In this document: positions 35,098 through 44,748 of the stretch, one piece after another | How positions within the stretch are numbered: the stretch's first letter is position 1 | How the letters are laid out: every line of letters begins with the position of its first letter | Source of the DNA: Niveibacterium terrae | GTDB lineage: Bacteria; Pseudomonadota; Gammaproteobacteria; Burkholderiales; Rhodocyclaceae | Length of the DNA stretch: 64,000 bases | Reading direction: 5' to 3' | Assembly: GCF_048213115.1 (NCBI RefSeq) | Contig: NZ_CP172404.1 | Span: 1,426,001 to 1,490,000, forward strand | Position numbers and translations under genes: made by a program | The notes under the pieces: generated by a model | What the model was told of the DNA's origin: nothing | Seen by the model: the letters and a program-made list of their open reading frames with translations, nothing else | Database searches by the model: none

Positions 35098-37161
35098 TCA
35101 TTCGGGTAAAGGCAGGCTTTCGCTGACAGCGAGCAGCTGGCAGAGCCAGGACAGCCGCAGAAGAGAGTCGCTTGTCGCGTGATTCAGGTGCGCCAGCAGC
35201 GCGTCGGCCGGCGTGGCGAGCCCCACCGAAGCGATGCGCGCGTGCGCTTGCTGCAAAGCGCCTGCCTGTGCGGCGGTGAGTGCCAGGCGGCCGGTTTCGG
35301 CCTGCGTCTCGATGACTTCGAGGACGGGCGCGAAAAGGCGGGCAGCGAGGGTCGGAGCGGCCAGGCCAGGCGGCGCTTCGCTGCGCGCTTCGAACAGGCG
35401 CAGGATGCGGCCGGCCAGCGGGGTGCTGCGTGCGGGCTCAGTGGCGAAGTCGAGCGACACCGCCTGCAGCGTCTTTCCGGTTTCGCTGTCGACGAGCACG
35501 GAGACCGGCATCAGGATCGTTTCATATGCGCTGCGTTCGATGTGCACGAGCACGGCCCGGACGACGGCGCCCCGCGCGATCAGACGGTCCAGATTGGCTA
35601 TGCGCTCGCGATGCTCGGGACCGCAGGGAATCGACAGCACGAGCCAGCGTTCCCGCTCATCCTGAACCGCCCAGTCGAAGCGCTGGCGCACTTCGTCGAG
35701 TCGCGGCGCGCGCATCGCGCTCGGACGCAGCAGCGCGGCGTCGATGACCGTGCCCGAGAGACCGGTCATATCCCGCAGCTGCGCTGCCAGCTCGGTCCAG
35801 TCGCGGTATCCGAGCGTGGCGATTCGTTCGTCGTCGCAGCTCCAGGCTGGCAGCGTCTGGGCGCGCGTGACGCTGCCGAGCGCGAGGCGACCATCTTCAG
35901 CCTGACGCGGCTGCTCTAGCCGCAGCGCGCCTTCGCAGATCTGCTGCGCGGGGCCGGCGCCCTGCCAAAGTGCATTCGTTTTCCATGCGCCGAGGCGGGT
36001 GAAGCTGGCATCGGAGGCATCGGGCCGCGCGAGCGTGGCCTGCAGCAGGCGCGCGGCCGGGATGTCCCAGAACGCGAGCGTGAGCCCGCGCGCACCGCCG
36101 CGCGTCTGCCACCAGTGTGCGCCGAGCGCGAGCAGGTCGAGCGCAGCCGTTTCGTCGAATGTGCGGCGCAGCTGACCGCGCAAGGCCGTGGCCTGCTCTC
36201 CCCGTGCCGTGCGGGAGGCCCAGCACAGCGCATGGATGCGCGCCATCAGCGCCAGCACGTCACGCTCCTCGACGCGGTGATCGCGTTGCGCGAGCAGATC
36301 GACCATGCCGCCCAGTTTGCGCAAGTGGGCGGCCAGTCGCGGCAGGCCTTTGCCGCGCGCCGAGATATTGAGGGCGAAGAGCCGCGCCGAAGTCAGCTCG
36401 CTCACATGGGCGAGGCCACCGGTGATCAGCTCGCGCAGCAGCGCGTCGATCTGGTCGAGAAAGCGCAGCTCGTCTTCGCTCGCCGCAGAGGATTCCTGCG
36501 CGCGCGCCGGGGCGACGCCGTCCGGCCATTCGAGTGCCGAGCCGAGCTCGCGCCGCAGCGCGGCCAGCGCGATCAGATGCACCGTGCGGCGTTCGGCGGC
36601 CGGCACTTCGGAGACCATGCCCGCGAATCCGGTGCCCGCAATCCAGCGGCAGACCGCGCCCAGTTCGGGCAGTTCGAGTACGAGCACCGCGCCCTGGTCG
36701 TGCCAGACGAGGTGCTCGACCGGAGTGGCCGCCGCGCGCCGTACGGCCGCGATGCCGGCGGCCTTGAATAGCGCATCGGGCGTGAGCGCGAGAATTTCTT
36801 CGAGCGGACTGGGCCCCGATCCGGGCGCCTCAGCCTGTCTGTCCTCCGCTGCGCAGTCGGGCGTTGCATTTTCTGGCGCGGCGGACGGGGAGGGCGCCTG
36901 CGCGCGCAGCCACAGCACCGCGCCGAGGATGTGCTTGCAGAGGCCCGCCGCCGGGCAGTCGCAGCGCGCCTGTCCGGGGCCGCGGGTGTCGAGTTCGACG
37001 CGCTGGCCGTCGGCAGACAGCGCGCCGCCGTCCTCGCGCAGCTCAAGCCAGGCCAGCTTGCCGGCTTCGACATCCTTCGCCGCGCGGCGGAGCAGGCCTG
37101 CGTTGGCCAGCGTCGTCAGCGTGTCATCATCGTAGGCGCGGTAGACATCGAACCAGGGCAT
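35098..37161 (-). CDS. SWIM zinc-finger domain protein (YehQ-like)
   Basis: A 687-residue protein with a SWIM zinc finger near the N-terminus: CDCPAAGLCKH, the C-x-C-xn-C-x-H pattern, at ~residues 68-78. SWIM fingers bind DNA or proteins. The remainder has no named domain. The ATG at 37161 overlaps the VWA gene stop, so the two are translationally coupled; the frame stays open upstream, but that stretch lies over the VWA gene and is not protein-like. In E. coli the matching gene is yehQ, beside yehP. Confidence 0.86.
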   Translation of the reverse strand: MPWFDVYRAYDDDTLTTLANAGLLRRAAKDVEAGKLAWLELREDGGALSADGQRVELDTRGPGQARCDCPAAGLCKHILGAVLWLRAQAPSPSAAPENATPDCAAEDRQAEAPGSGPSPLEEILALTPDALFKAAGIAAVRRAAATPVEHLVWHDQGAVLVLELPELGAVCRWIAGTGFAGMVSEVPAAERRTVHLIALAALRRELGSALEWPDGVAPARAQESSAASEDELRFLDQIDALLRELITGGLAHVSELTSARLFALNISARGKGLPRLAAHLRKLGGMVDLLAQRDHRVEERDVLALMARIHALCWASRTARGEQATALRGQLRRTFDETAALDLLALGAHWWQTRGGARGLTLAFWDIPAARLLQATLARPDASDASFTRLGAWKTNALWQGAGPAQQICEGALRLEQPRQAEDGRLALGSVTRAQTLPAWSCDDERIATLGYRDWTELAAQLRDMTGLSGTVIDAALLRPSAMRAPRLDEVRQRFDWAVQDERERWLVLSIPCGPEHRERIANLDRLIARGAVVRAVLVHIERSAYETILMPVSVLVDSETGKTLQAVSLDFATEPARSTPLAGRILRLFEARSEAPPGLAAPTLAARLFAPVLEVIETQAETGRLALTAAQAGALQQAHARIASVGLATPADALLAHLNHATSDSLLRLSWLCQLLAVSESLPLPE

Positions 37162-38285
37162 CAGTCCATCACCTCCGCCAGCCACTGCGCAAAGTGCGCT
37201 GGTGTCAGTGCCGCGATGTGCATGCCCTTGTCGGCGAGCCGCTGCGCCATCTGGCGGTCGTAGACCGGATTGGCGGTTTCGTCGAGCGCCGCGAGACCGA
37301 GCAGCTTGACGCGGGCTTCCGCCATGCGCTGGATCGCGCCGAGCAGCGCGCCGGGCGACGCACCCTCCTCGAAGTCGGAGATCAACGCAAAGACCGTGCG
37401 GCGCGGGTTGGTGATCAGGCTCTCGCAGTAGCGCGCGGCGCGGCCAATGTCGGTGCCGCCGCCGAGCTGCACCGTCAGCAGCACTTCGACCGGGTCGCTC
37501 GCAAGGTGCGAGAGATCGACCACGCTGGTATCGAAGATCACGAGCTTCACGCGCACCGCGGGCAGCGAACTCATGATGCCGGCAATGACCGCGCTGTAGA
37601 GGATCGAATCCATCATCGAACCGCTCTGGTCGACGCAGAGCACGATGTCCCACGGCAGATTGCGTTTGATGCGCGCATTGAAGAGGGGGCGGTCGATGAC
37701 GAGCCGGCGCCGCGTCGCGTCATAGTTCTTGAGGTTGGCGGCGATCGTTGCACGGGCATCGAAGTTCTGCGCGCTCTTGAGGAAGGAGCGCCGCATCCGG
37801 TTGCGCCGGCCCACCAGCGCGTTGACGAAATCCTTGCGCAGCGTGCGCGTGATCTCGTCGACCGTCTTGCGGATCACTTCGCGCACGGCATTGCGCATGT
37901 CGGCCGAGAGTCGCCCGCGCAGGGTCAGCAGCGCCTTCGCCAGCGCGGGAGAAGCGTCGAGCGAGTTCAGAACTTCGGGATCGCGCAGCAGATCGGTCAT
38001 CCCGTAGCGCTCGATCGCCTGCGACTGCATGCGCTCGAAGACCTCGCGCGGGAAGAGCTTGCGCGAGCGGGCGAGCCAGTCGACCGCGTGCAGCTGGCTC
38101 AGATCGAGCGAACTGCCGCCCCCCGAGCGGCTCAGCCCCCGGCCCTCATATTCGCGGCCATACAGATATTCAAGGGCTTCGTCGAAGCGCCAGTCCCCGG
38201 CCGTGAACCGGGCCCGGGAAAGCGGCTGTGCGGCATATCGGCCGAGGATCAAACGCCAGCGGCGCAGGGTGTCTTCCGAACTCAT
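37161..38285 (-). CDS. VWA domain protein (CoxE/YehP-like), first gene of the operon
   Basis: A 374-residue protein. The N-terminal ~190 residues are helical, and the C-terminal half is a von Willebrand A domain with an intact metal-ion-dependent adhesion site: DQSGSMMDS (DxSxS), the Thr in GGGTDIG and the Asp in SDFEEG. In characterised systems a VWA protein partners a MoxR ATPase, which is present three genes downstream. The ATG at 38285 (MSSEDTLRRW) was preferred to an upstream ATG because family proteins begin this way. It is probably the first gene of the five-gene minus-strand operon ending at 27607. Confidence 0.88.
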   Translation of the reverse strand: MSSEDTLRRWRLILGRYAAQPLSRARFTAGDWRFDEALEYLYGREYEGRGLSRSGGGSSLDLSQLHAVDWLARSRKLFPREVFERMQSQAIERYGMTDLLRDPEVLNSLDASPALAKALLTLRGRLSADMRNAVREVIRKTVDEITRTLRKDFVNALVGRRNRMRRSFLKSAQNFDARATIAANLKNYDATRRRLVIDRPLFNARIKRNLPWDIVLCVDQSGSMMDSILYSAVIAGIMSSLPAVRVKLVIFDTSVVDLSHLASDPVEVLLTVQLGGGTDIGRAARYCESLITNPRRTVFALISDFEEGASPGALLGAIQRMAEARVKLLGLAALDETANPVYDRQMAQRLADKGMHIAALTPAHFAQWLAEVMD

Positions 38286-38462
38286 CACTCTCGTCTCGGC
38301 TCGGCCGGATGTAAGTGTCATTGTGCCAGCAAACGAGACTCTTCTCCCAGTCCCTGGACTCGCCCGGGGCCTTATGCTATTTGCTGTCCGGAAGGGATTC
38401 GGAGGATGGCCTCTTTGGCGCCGTGTTCTGCCCGATCTGGATAAATCACGGAGGCAAGCCAG

Positions 38463-38963
38463 GTGAGAACGAATCAGGAAACATCGGCAGGCGCTGATCG
38501 TGCGGGCGAGTCGCCCATTCGCATTCGTCCTGCGAGGGCGCCCGATATAGAGGAGTGCGTGTCGATCCGGGGGAAGACTCGCGAGAACGCGGTCTCCGAA
38601 TCCGGGCTCGCCGAGTTCGGCGTCACGGTTGAATCATGGAGCGCTCAAGTTGCTGCGGACGAGCTGCTGGGCTTCGTGTCCCTGTCGGCCGACCGCATCG
38701 TCGGCTATTGCTTTGGTGACGTCAGAACCGGCGAAATCGTCGTTCTTGCGCTGCTTCCGGACTACGAAGGGCAAGGCATCGGTCGAGCGCTGCTCGATGC
38801 AACGATGCAGAGCCTGCACCGTCTTGGCCATACGCGGCTTTTCCTCGGCTGTAACAGCCTCCCGCATATCCGCTCATTTGGTTTTTACCGTCATCTGGGG
38901 TGGCGCTCGACGGGAAGGACCGATCCGCACGGCGATGAAGAGCTTGAATACCTCTTCTCGTGA
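38463..38963 (+). CDS. GNAT family N-acetyltransferase
   Basis: A 166-residue acetyl-CoA-dependent acetyltransferase. The conserved motif A is present as VVLALLPDYEGQGIGRALLD (the Q/R-x-x-G-x-G/A acetyl-CoA loop), and FGFYRHLGWRSTG gives the C-terminal motif B. The start is a GTG at 38463 supported by GGAGG eight bases upstream. The substrate is unknown; small stand-alone GNATs acetylate amines, amino acids, antibiotics or protein N-termini. It lies divergently upstream of the MoxR-VWA operon and ends at the bidirectional terminator shared with lysS. Confidence 0.85.
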   Translation: MRTNQETSAGADRAGESPIRIRPARAPDIEECVSIRGKTRENAVSESGLAEFGVTVESWSAQVAADELLGFVSLSADRIVGYCFGDVRTGEIVVLALLPDYEGQGIGRALLDATMQSLHRLGHTRLFLGCNSLPHIRSFGFYRHLGWRSTGRTDPHGDEELEYLFS

Positions 38964-39031
38964 GGAATCCCGGCTCACCTGGGCCGTGCTTACCTGTTAA
39001 GTCCTGTCGCATCGGCCGATCCGCCCAACAA

Positions 39032-39063
39032 AAAGCCCGCACAGTCTTCACTGTGCGGGCTTT
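39032..39063. terminator. Bidirectional terminator between the GNAT gene and lysS
   Basis: AAAGCCCGCACAG and CTGTGCGGGCTTT form a 13-bp stem with a 6-base loop, with A/T runs on both sides. It can end transcription from either strand. Confidence 0.93.
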
Positions 39064-39089
39064 CGGGGCTTCTTGCTGCGCCGGGGGGC

Positions 39090-40598
39090 TTATTCCAAGC
39101 GCATCTGCGGGAAGAGGATCACGTCGCGGATCGCCGGGCTGTCGGTCAGCAGCATGACCAGGCGGTCGATGCCGATGCCGCAACCGCCGGTGGGGGGCAG
39201 TCCGAATTCGAGCGCGCGGATGTAATCGGCGTCGTAGTACATCGCTTCGTCGTCTCCAGCTTCCTTGGCCTTGACCTGATCCAGGAAACGGGCGGCCTGG
39301 TCGTCGGGGTCGTTGAGCTCGGAGAAGCCGTTGCAGATCTCGCGGCCGACGATGAACAGCTCGAAGCGCTCGGTGATCTCGGGATGCGCGTCGGACTTGC
39401 GGGCGAGCGGGCTGATCTCGGTCGGGTAGTCGATCACGAAAGTCGGCTCCCAGATCTCGGCTTCGGTGTTCTCTTCGAACATCAGCAGCTGCAGGCCGCC
39501 CAGGCCCGGATTGCCCTTGATCTCGACCTTCATCGCGGTGAGTTTCTCGCGCAGCCACGCTTCGTCGCCGAGCTGCTCCATCGAGTATCCCGGATGGTGC
39601 TTGTGGATCGCCTGGGCCATGGTCAGGCGCAGGAAAGGCTTCGAGAGGTCCAGCTCGCGGCCCTGGTACTGGAAGGTCTCGGTGCCCAGCGCTTCGCGCG
39701 CGGCATGGCGCAGCAGACCCTCGGTGAAATCCATCATCAGACGATAGTCGGCGTAGGCCTCGTAGAACTCCATCATCGTGAATTCGGGATTGTGCCGGGT
39801 CGAGGTGCCTTCGTTGCGGAAGTTGCGGTTGATCTCGAAGACCTTCTCGAAACCGCCGACGACGAGGCGCTTCAGGTAGAGCTCGGGCGCGATGCGCAGG
39901 AACAGTTCCATGTCCAGCGCATTGTGGTGCGTCACGAAGGGCTTGGCCGAGGCGCCGCCGGGAATCGGGTGCATCATCGGCGTTTCGACTTCGAGGAAGC
40001 CGTGGCCGGTCATGTAGTTGCGGATCGACTGGACGAGGCGGCTGCGCGCGACGAAAGTGAAGCGCGACTCTTCCGACGTGATCAGGTCCAGGTAGCGCTG
40101 GCGGTACTTGGTCTCGATGTCAGCGAGGCCCTTGTGCTTGTCCGGCAGCGGGCGCAGGCACTTGGAGAGCAGGCGGATCTCGCTGGCCTTGATCGAGAGC
40201 TCACCGGTCCGGGTCTTGAACAGCGGGCCGACGACGCCAACGATGTCGCCGATGTCCCAGGTCTTGAAGTCCGCATAGACGTCCTCGCCGACTCCGTCGC
40301 GGGCGACATAGAGCTGGATCCGTCCGGACAGATCCTGAACCGTCAGGAACGAGGCCTTGCCCATCAGGCGCTTGAGCATGATCCGGCCCGCGACGCGAAC
40401 TTCGATGCCTTCAGCCTCGAGTTCCTCGGTCGTTTTTTCGCCGTACAGCTCGTCGAGTTTGCCGGCCGTGTTCTCGCGGCGGAAGTCGTTCGGGTAGGCG
40501 GCACCGCTTTCGCGCCATTTGGCCAGCTTCGCACGCCGTTCGGCGATGAGCTGGTTTTCGTCCTGCTGCGGGTTCGGATTTTCGGTGTGTTCGGACAT
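39090..40598 (-). CDS. lysS: lysyl-tRNA synthetase, class II
   Basis: A 502-residue cytoplasmic enzyme (E. coli LysS 505) charging tRNA-Lys. It has the N-terminal OB-fold anticodon-binding domain (~55-145, RVAGRIMLKRLMGKASFLTV) and the class II catalytic core with motif 1 around GFLEVETPMMHP, motif 2 FEINRNFRNEG and motif 3 GCGIGIDRLVMLLT. It is the last gene of a minus-strand run that starts with prfB. In E. coli lysS is directly downstream of prfB; here five genes lie between them. Confidence 0.97.
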   Translation of the reverse strand: MSEHTENPNPQQDENQLIAERRAKLAKWRESGAAYPNDFRRENTAGKLDELYGEKTTEELEAEGIEVRVAGRIMLKRLMGKASFLTVQDLSGRIQLYVARDGVGEDVYADFKTWDIGDIVGVVGPLFKTRTGELSIKASEIRLLSKCLRPLPDKHKGLADIETKYRQRYLDLITSEESRFTFVARSRLVQSIRNYMTGHGFLEVETPMMHPIPGGASAKPFVTHHNALDMELFLRIAPELYLKRLVVGGFEKVFEINRNFRNEGTSTRHNPEFTMMEFYEAYADYRLMMDFTEGLLRHAAREALGTETFQYQGRELDLSKPFLRLTMAQAIHKHHPGYSMEQLGDEAWLREKLTAMKVEIKGNPGLGGLQLLMFEENTEAEIWEPTFVIDYPTEISPLARKSDAHPEITERFELFIVGREICNGFSELNDPDDQAARFLDQVKAKEAGDDEAMYYDADYIRALEFGLPPTGGCGIGIDRLVMLLTDSPAIRDVILFPQMRLE

Positions 40599-40746
40599 TG
40601 TCTGGGGCTCGGGGGCAAGCCGGAACGCGACCCTGCCGGGGGGCGCCGGAATGCGCGGGTGAATGCAAAGTGCTGAATTTTGTCACAATCAGCGCCGCCT
40701 GTCCCCCCGGTCGGGCGGCGGTGGCGACCGGACGTCCCCGATCCGG

Positions 40747-41856
40747 CTAATCGAACAGCGCGTCGATGTCGGCCTGAAGGTCGGTGTTGTCGTTCTTCTC
40801 GTGGCTCTCGAGCAGGCCGCGTTCGAGCAGATCCTCGAAACCGTTGACCTGGTTGCGGCCGTTCTCCTTCGAGAAGTACAAGGCCTCGTCGGCGTGGCCG
40901 AGGATCTCGGCGGCCGGCTTGCTCGTGTCGATTCGCGAGTAGCCGAGCGAAGCGGTGACGCGGCCGACCTGAGGGAAATCGCACTCCTCGACGGTGGCGC
41001 GGAAGCGGTCGAAGATCAGGCGCGCATCGGCATCGCTGACGTGGCGCAGCAGCACGATGAACTCCTCGCCGCCGAAGCGGAACAGCTTGTCGCGAAGGCG
41101 GAAGCTCTTGCGCATCAGGTCGGAGAGGCGCAGCAGCACTTCGTCCCCGAACAGGTGGCCGAAGTTGTCGTTGATCCGCTTGAAGTGATCGATGTCGATG
41201 ACGGCAAGCCAGGAGTGCGGGTCGGTCGGGCTCTCGCTGCGCCGCTCGCCCTCTTCGCGCTGCAGCGAGCGTCCCGAGCTGGCGATGAAGCGGTCGAAGT
41301 TTTCGTCGAAAGTCTTGCGGTTGAGCAGATGAGTCAGCGTGTCCAGCTCGGCGTAGTCGAGCAGGTCGAGCTGGTTCTGGTAGAAGTGCGCGACATAGGT
41401 GAAGGCTTCGCGGACCTTGGGGTCGGGCGCTTCGTGGCAGGTCGCGACCAGCAAGGCGTGGGGGTTGCCCCGATCGCCCATCGCCAGAGCAAGCCGATAG
41501 ACCCCGTCCGTGTGGCTCTCCAGCGAGCCCAGGGGGGCGCGGATCGCCTCGGCGAGGAAGGGGTCGGCCTTGAGCAGTACGGCCGGATATTCGTCGTCCT
41601 CGCCGCAGACGGCCGCGTCTCCGGGAGACGCTTCAGCGACCAGGGCTCCGACCGGGCCGTGCGCCGAAGCGCTGACCGCATAGAGCACGACTCCGACGGC
41701 TCCGAGAACGTCGCGCATCGCGGAGACGAGGCGCAAGGTCATCTGTTCGCGGTCGCGGCTGGACGACATCGCGTTGACCTGACCGAGCAGGTTCAACATG
41801 CCATCGTCCGGAGCGCTGGCCAGGTTGGCGAGTCCCGACATTTTTGGCGCGGTCAT
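40747..41856 (-). CDS. diguanylate cyclase with GAF-like sensor
   Basis: A 369-residue soluble protein. Residues ~25-160 look like a GAF-type sensory domain (LRLVSAMRDVLGAVGVVLY), followed by a linker helix and a GGDEF domain (~175-340) with LAVIDIDHFKRINDNFGH and RFGGEEFIVLL. The signature is the active GGEEF form, and RLRD lies exactly five residues before it as an I-site, so c-di-GMP synthesis with feedback inhibition is expected. It sits between the SMC-like gene and lysS, 148 bases before lysS and 100 bases after the SMC-like gene. The signal is unknown. Confidence 0.9.
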   Translation of the reverse strand: MTAPKMSGLANLASAPDDGMLNLLGQVNAMSSSRDREQMTLRLVSAMRDVLGAVGVVLYAVSASAHGPVGALVAEASPGDAAVCGEDDEYPAVLLKADPFLAEAIRAPLGSLESHTDGVYRLALAMGDRGNPHALLVATCHEAPDPKVREAFTYVAHFYQNQLDLLDYAELDTLTHLLNRKTFDENFDRFIASSGRSLQREEGERRSESPTDPHSWLAVIDIDHFKRINDNFGHLFGDEVLLRLSDLMRKSFRLRDKLFRFGGEEFIVLLRHVSDADARLIFDRFRATVEECDFPQVGRVTASLGYSRIDTSKPAAEILGHADEALYFSKENGRNQVNGFEDLLERGLLESHEKNDNTDLQADIDALFD

Positions 41857-41956
41857 TCTGGGTCGAATTCCTCGACGTGGTTGAAGGGGCTGCTTATCCC
41901 TGTGGCAATTATGCGAGAGCGCGCAGGCGAAAACTACATAAAAAGAGCGTTCCTGC

Positions 41957-44746
41957 CTAAATTTCGCGCCTCAAGACTCCCAGCGGGGGGGCCCAATCCT
42001 CTCCGCCCTTCTTTTTCCGGGTCACCAGGGTCAGCTGGGCGGGCTGGAAGACGTTGGCATTATGCGTCACCGGCGTCGTGATCAGGTACTGGGCGCGGGT
42101 AGCGCGCAGGAAAGCGCCGACCCGGTCGATGTTCGCAACGTCGAGGTGGGCGAAGGGCTCGTCGATGAAGACGAAGCCGCCCGGTCTCGCCTCATCCATC
42201 AACAGCGCGACGAGCAGGATCAGCGACTTCATGACCTGCTGGCCACCCGAAGCTTCGCCGTCGTTGAGGCTCTGCTTGCCCTTCTGGTCGAAGTCAAACT
42301 GCACTTCGAGCCCTGCCGAGGCGAGCGCGAGGTCCTCGTTCTCGAGCGGAGGCAGAGGGCATTCGACGTTGATGCCGGCCAGCTCGCCGAGTGCCCTGAG
42401 GTTCTTGCCATACTGGCGCACCGTTGCGCGCAGCTTCGCGATGTATTCGCCGCGGGCCCGGTCGACCATGCTCCGCGTGCGCTCGGCGTAGGCGTTGCGC
42501 TCGCCGTAGTCGCGCTGGCGGTGTTCGAGCTCAAGGCGCAGCTTGTCGCGGACGATCAGCACCTGCTCGTCGGTTGCCCAGTCGCCGTCGGCGAGCCGGC
42601 GCTTGAGACGGGCGAGTTCGTTGCGCGCACCGGCCAGTCCCCCGAACTGCTCGGCCAGAGCGGTGAGCGAATCCGCTTCCTGCCAGTGAGCCGGCATACC
42701 GCGGCGCTTGCCGCGCAGCCTGAGCAGGCGGGCGGTCTGTTCCAGCCTCTGTGGGCGCTCCTCGCCGGAGAGGCGGGACAGTGCGTCGCGGGCGCTGCGC
42801 TCTTCCGAACTGCGTCGCCCCGTTTCGATCTCGATTCCGTCGAGGCGCTCGCGCGCCTTTTGCAGTTCAGCCTGGACCTCGCCGCGTGCGGCCTCGGCTT
42901 CCTTGAGCCGGGCGCGGGCGCTGGCCACTTCGCTGGCCGCGGCCTCGAACTCGGGTGTGCGCGCCATCAGCAGCTCCGCGGCCTGCAGGCCCAGCAGTTG
43001 CTCCTGGCTTGCGCGCAGCGCCGCATTCGCTTCGTCCTGACGGGCCTGCGCGCTGCGCAGTTTCGCGTCGAGCTCGGCGAGTTCGGTTTCGAGCGCTTCG
43101 AGCTGGCTGGCCCGGGCGAGCTCGCCGAACCAGAAGTCGCGCGGTACGCCCAGGTGGCGGGCGCCGCGCTTCTCGCGCGAATAGGCGTCGCGGGTGATCC
43201 AGTCCTGGTCGCGAGGCAGATCGCGCGCCGCCTCGGCACTCTCGACGCGCTGAATCCGGTTGAGCAGCTCGCCGAGCCAGCGCGGCGGCTCACCGGCGAA
43301 ACGCAGCACTTCGAGCAGGCTGCCGCGCTGCGGGTGGGGGCTGGGTGCGCGGTCGGCGACCAGGAAGTGGCGGAAGCGCTCGCGCTCGCCCAGAGCCCAG
43401 GCCGCGAAGCGATCGGAATCGTTCTCGAGCAGCAGCAGCGAACGATAGGGGCGCAGGATCGCCTCGACCGCGCCCTGCCAGGCCGGGTCGGTGACCTCGG
43501 TGATCTCGGCGAGCGAGACATGCTCGATCCCGGCTTCCCTCAGCTTGGCGCGAAAGCCGTGGACTTCGGCCTCCTGGATCGGGCCGCTGCGCTCGCGAAA
43601 CGTGCGCAGCCGGCTCGTCACTTCCTCGAAGCGGGCTTTCAGGCTGCGCACTTCGAGTCGCGCCGCGTCGGCCGCCGCGAATGCCGCGCTGGCGGCCTCC
43701 TCGCTGGCCAGCGCATCGGCACCGTGTTCGCGGCTGACCCGCTCGCGCAGTGCATCGCGTTCGCTGAGCTGCTTTTCGATGTCGCGCAGATGGTCGCGGG
43801 CGGCGAGCCACTGCGCTTCCTGGGCGCCGAGCGCCGACTGGATCGCGATCTGGGCTTCGCGAGCCTCGGTGCGCTCAGCAGCCAGCGCGGCGAGCCGCTC
43901 GCGGGCAAGGGCGAGCGCGGCGCGCTGCTCGGTGTTCGTGCTGCGCGCGGCGCGCAAGCGCAGCCTCGCCTCGCGCGATTCGCGGGCGAGTTCGGCGACT
44001 TCGAGGCGGGGAAGGACTTCGGCTTCGAGCGACGCGACTTCGGCCGTCAGATCGCGCCATTCGAGGTAGCGGTCGGCTTCAAGGCGGCGGGCTTCGGCCT
44101 GGGCGCTCAGGCGGTCCAGATCCAGCGCGAGGCTCTCCAGTTCGTGGAGCGCGGCTTGCTGCTCGTTGCGCGCCATCTGGTAGTTGTCGAGCACTTCCTT
44201 GTCGCCGAACACGTCGAAGACGAGGTCGAGCAGCGCGCGCGGCGAATACTCGCAGAGCTTGTCGGTGTCGCCCTGTTCGAGCGAGAGCACGCGGGCGATC
44301 GCCGGAGTCAGGCCGGCGTAGGCGAGCCGGGTCTGATAGTCGCGCAGGCCGGCCCATTGGGTCGACGCTTCCAGACCTTCGATCGGGACGATGCCGTCCT
44401 CGATCGTGTATTCGCGGTTCCAGTCGCCGCCGGCGCGGCGGATCCGGCAGGCCAGCGTCACGTTGTCGGAGAGGCAGGGGAAGAAGGGGCGCTTGCCATT
44501 CGCGCCGGGGATGTTCGCGACGGTCGCGCGTATCCACGCGACTCCGGCATTGGCGCGGCGCACATAGCGGCGGAAGTCCCGCTTGCCGGAGCAGCGCAGC
44601 GCGAACAGCGTGCGCAGCGCGTCGAGCAGCGTCGTCTTGCCCGAACCGTTGGGGCCGACGATCGTGATGATCTGGGCGTCGAGCGGCACCGTGAAGCGGC
44701 GCCAGAAATCCCAGTGTACGAGTTCGATTTCGCGGATATGGAACAT
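41957..44746 (-). CDS. SMC/MksB-like ATPase of a condensin-type complex
   Basis: A 929-residue ABC-type ATPase with split nucleotide-binding ends. Walker A is GPNGSGKTT at residues 31-39; the C-terminal end has the signature EASGGQQVMKSLILLVALL, Walker B FVFIDEPFAHLD (D-loop HLD) and a switch His in ITTPVTH. Between them are long coiled coils (~185-390 and ~560-760) around a middle domain (WQGAVEAILRPYRSLLLLEN) that resembles the hinge-region domain of MksB/JetC/MukB-type proteins. It is shorter than MukB (~1480 aa). With the winged-helix and kleisin-like genes upstream it is probably a MksBEF-type loader or loop extruder on DNA. It could also be a RecN/SbcC-like repair ATPase. Confidence 0.75.
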   Translation of the reverse strand: MFHIREIELVHWDFWRRFTVPLDAQIITIVGPNGSGKTTLLDALRTLFALRCSGKRDFRRYVRRANAGVAWIRATVANIPGANGKRPFFPCLSDNVTLACRIRRAGGDWNREYTIEDGIVPIEGLEASTQWAGLRDYQTRLAYAGLTPAIARVLSLEQGDTDKLCEYSPRALLDLVFDVFGDKEVLDNYQMARNEQQAALHELESLALDLDRLSAQAEARRLEADRYLEWRDLTAEVASLEAEVLPRLEVAELARESREARLRLRAARSTNTEQRAALALARERLAALAAERTEAREAQIAIQSALGAQEAQWLAARDHLRDIEKQLSERDALRERVSREHGADALASEEAASAAFAAADAARLEVRSLKARFEEVTSRLRTFRERSGPIQEAEVHGFRAKLREAGIEHVSLAEITEVTDPAWQGAVEAILRPYRSLLLLENDSDRFAAWALGERERFRHFLVADRAPSPHPQRGSLLEVLRFAGEPPRWLGELLNRIQRVESAEAARDLPRDQDWITRDAYSREKRGARHLGVPRDFWFGELARASQLEALETELAELDAKLRSAQARQDEANAALRASQEQLLGLQAAELLMARTPEFEAAASEVASARARLKEAEAARGEVQAELQKARERLDGIEIETGRRSSEERSARDALSRLSGEERPQRLEQTARLLRLRGKRRGMPAHWQEADSLTALAEQFGGLAGARNELARLKRRLADGDWATDEQVLIVRDKLRLELEHRQRDYGERNAYAERTRSMVDRARGEYIAKLRATVRQYGKNLRALGELAGINVECPLPPLENEDLALASAGLEVQFDFDQKGKQSLNDGEASGGQQVMKSLILLVALLMDEARPGGFVFIDEPFAHLDVANIDRVGAFLRATRAQYLITTPVTHNANVFQPAQLTLVTRKKKGGEDWAPPLGVLRREI

Positions 44747-44748
44747 GT

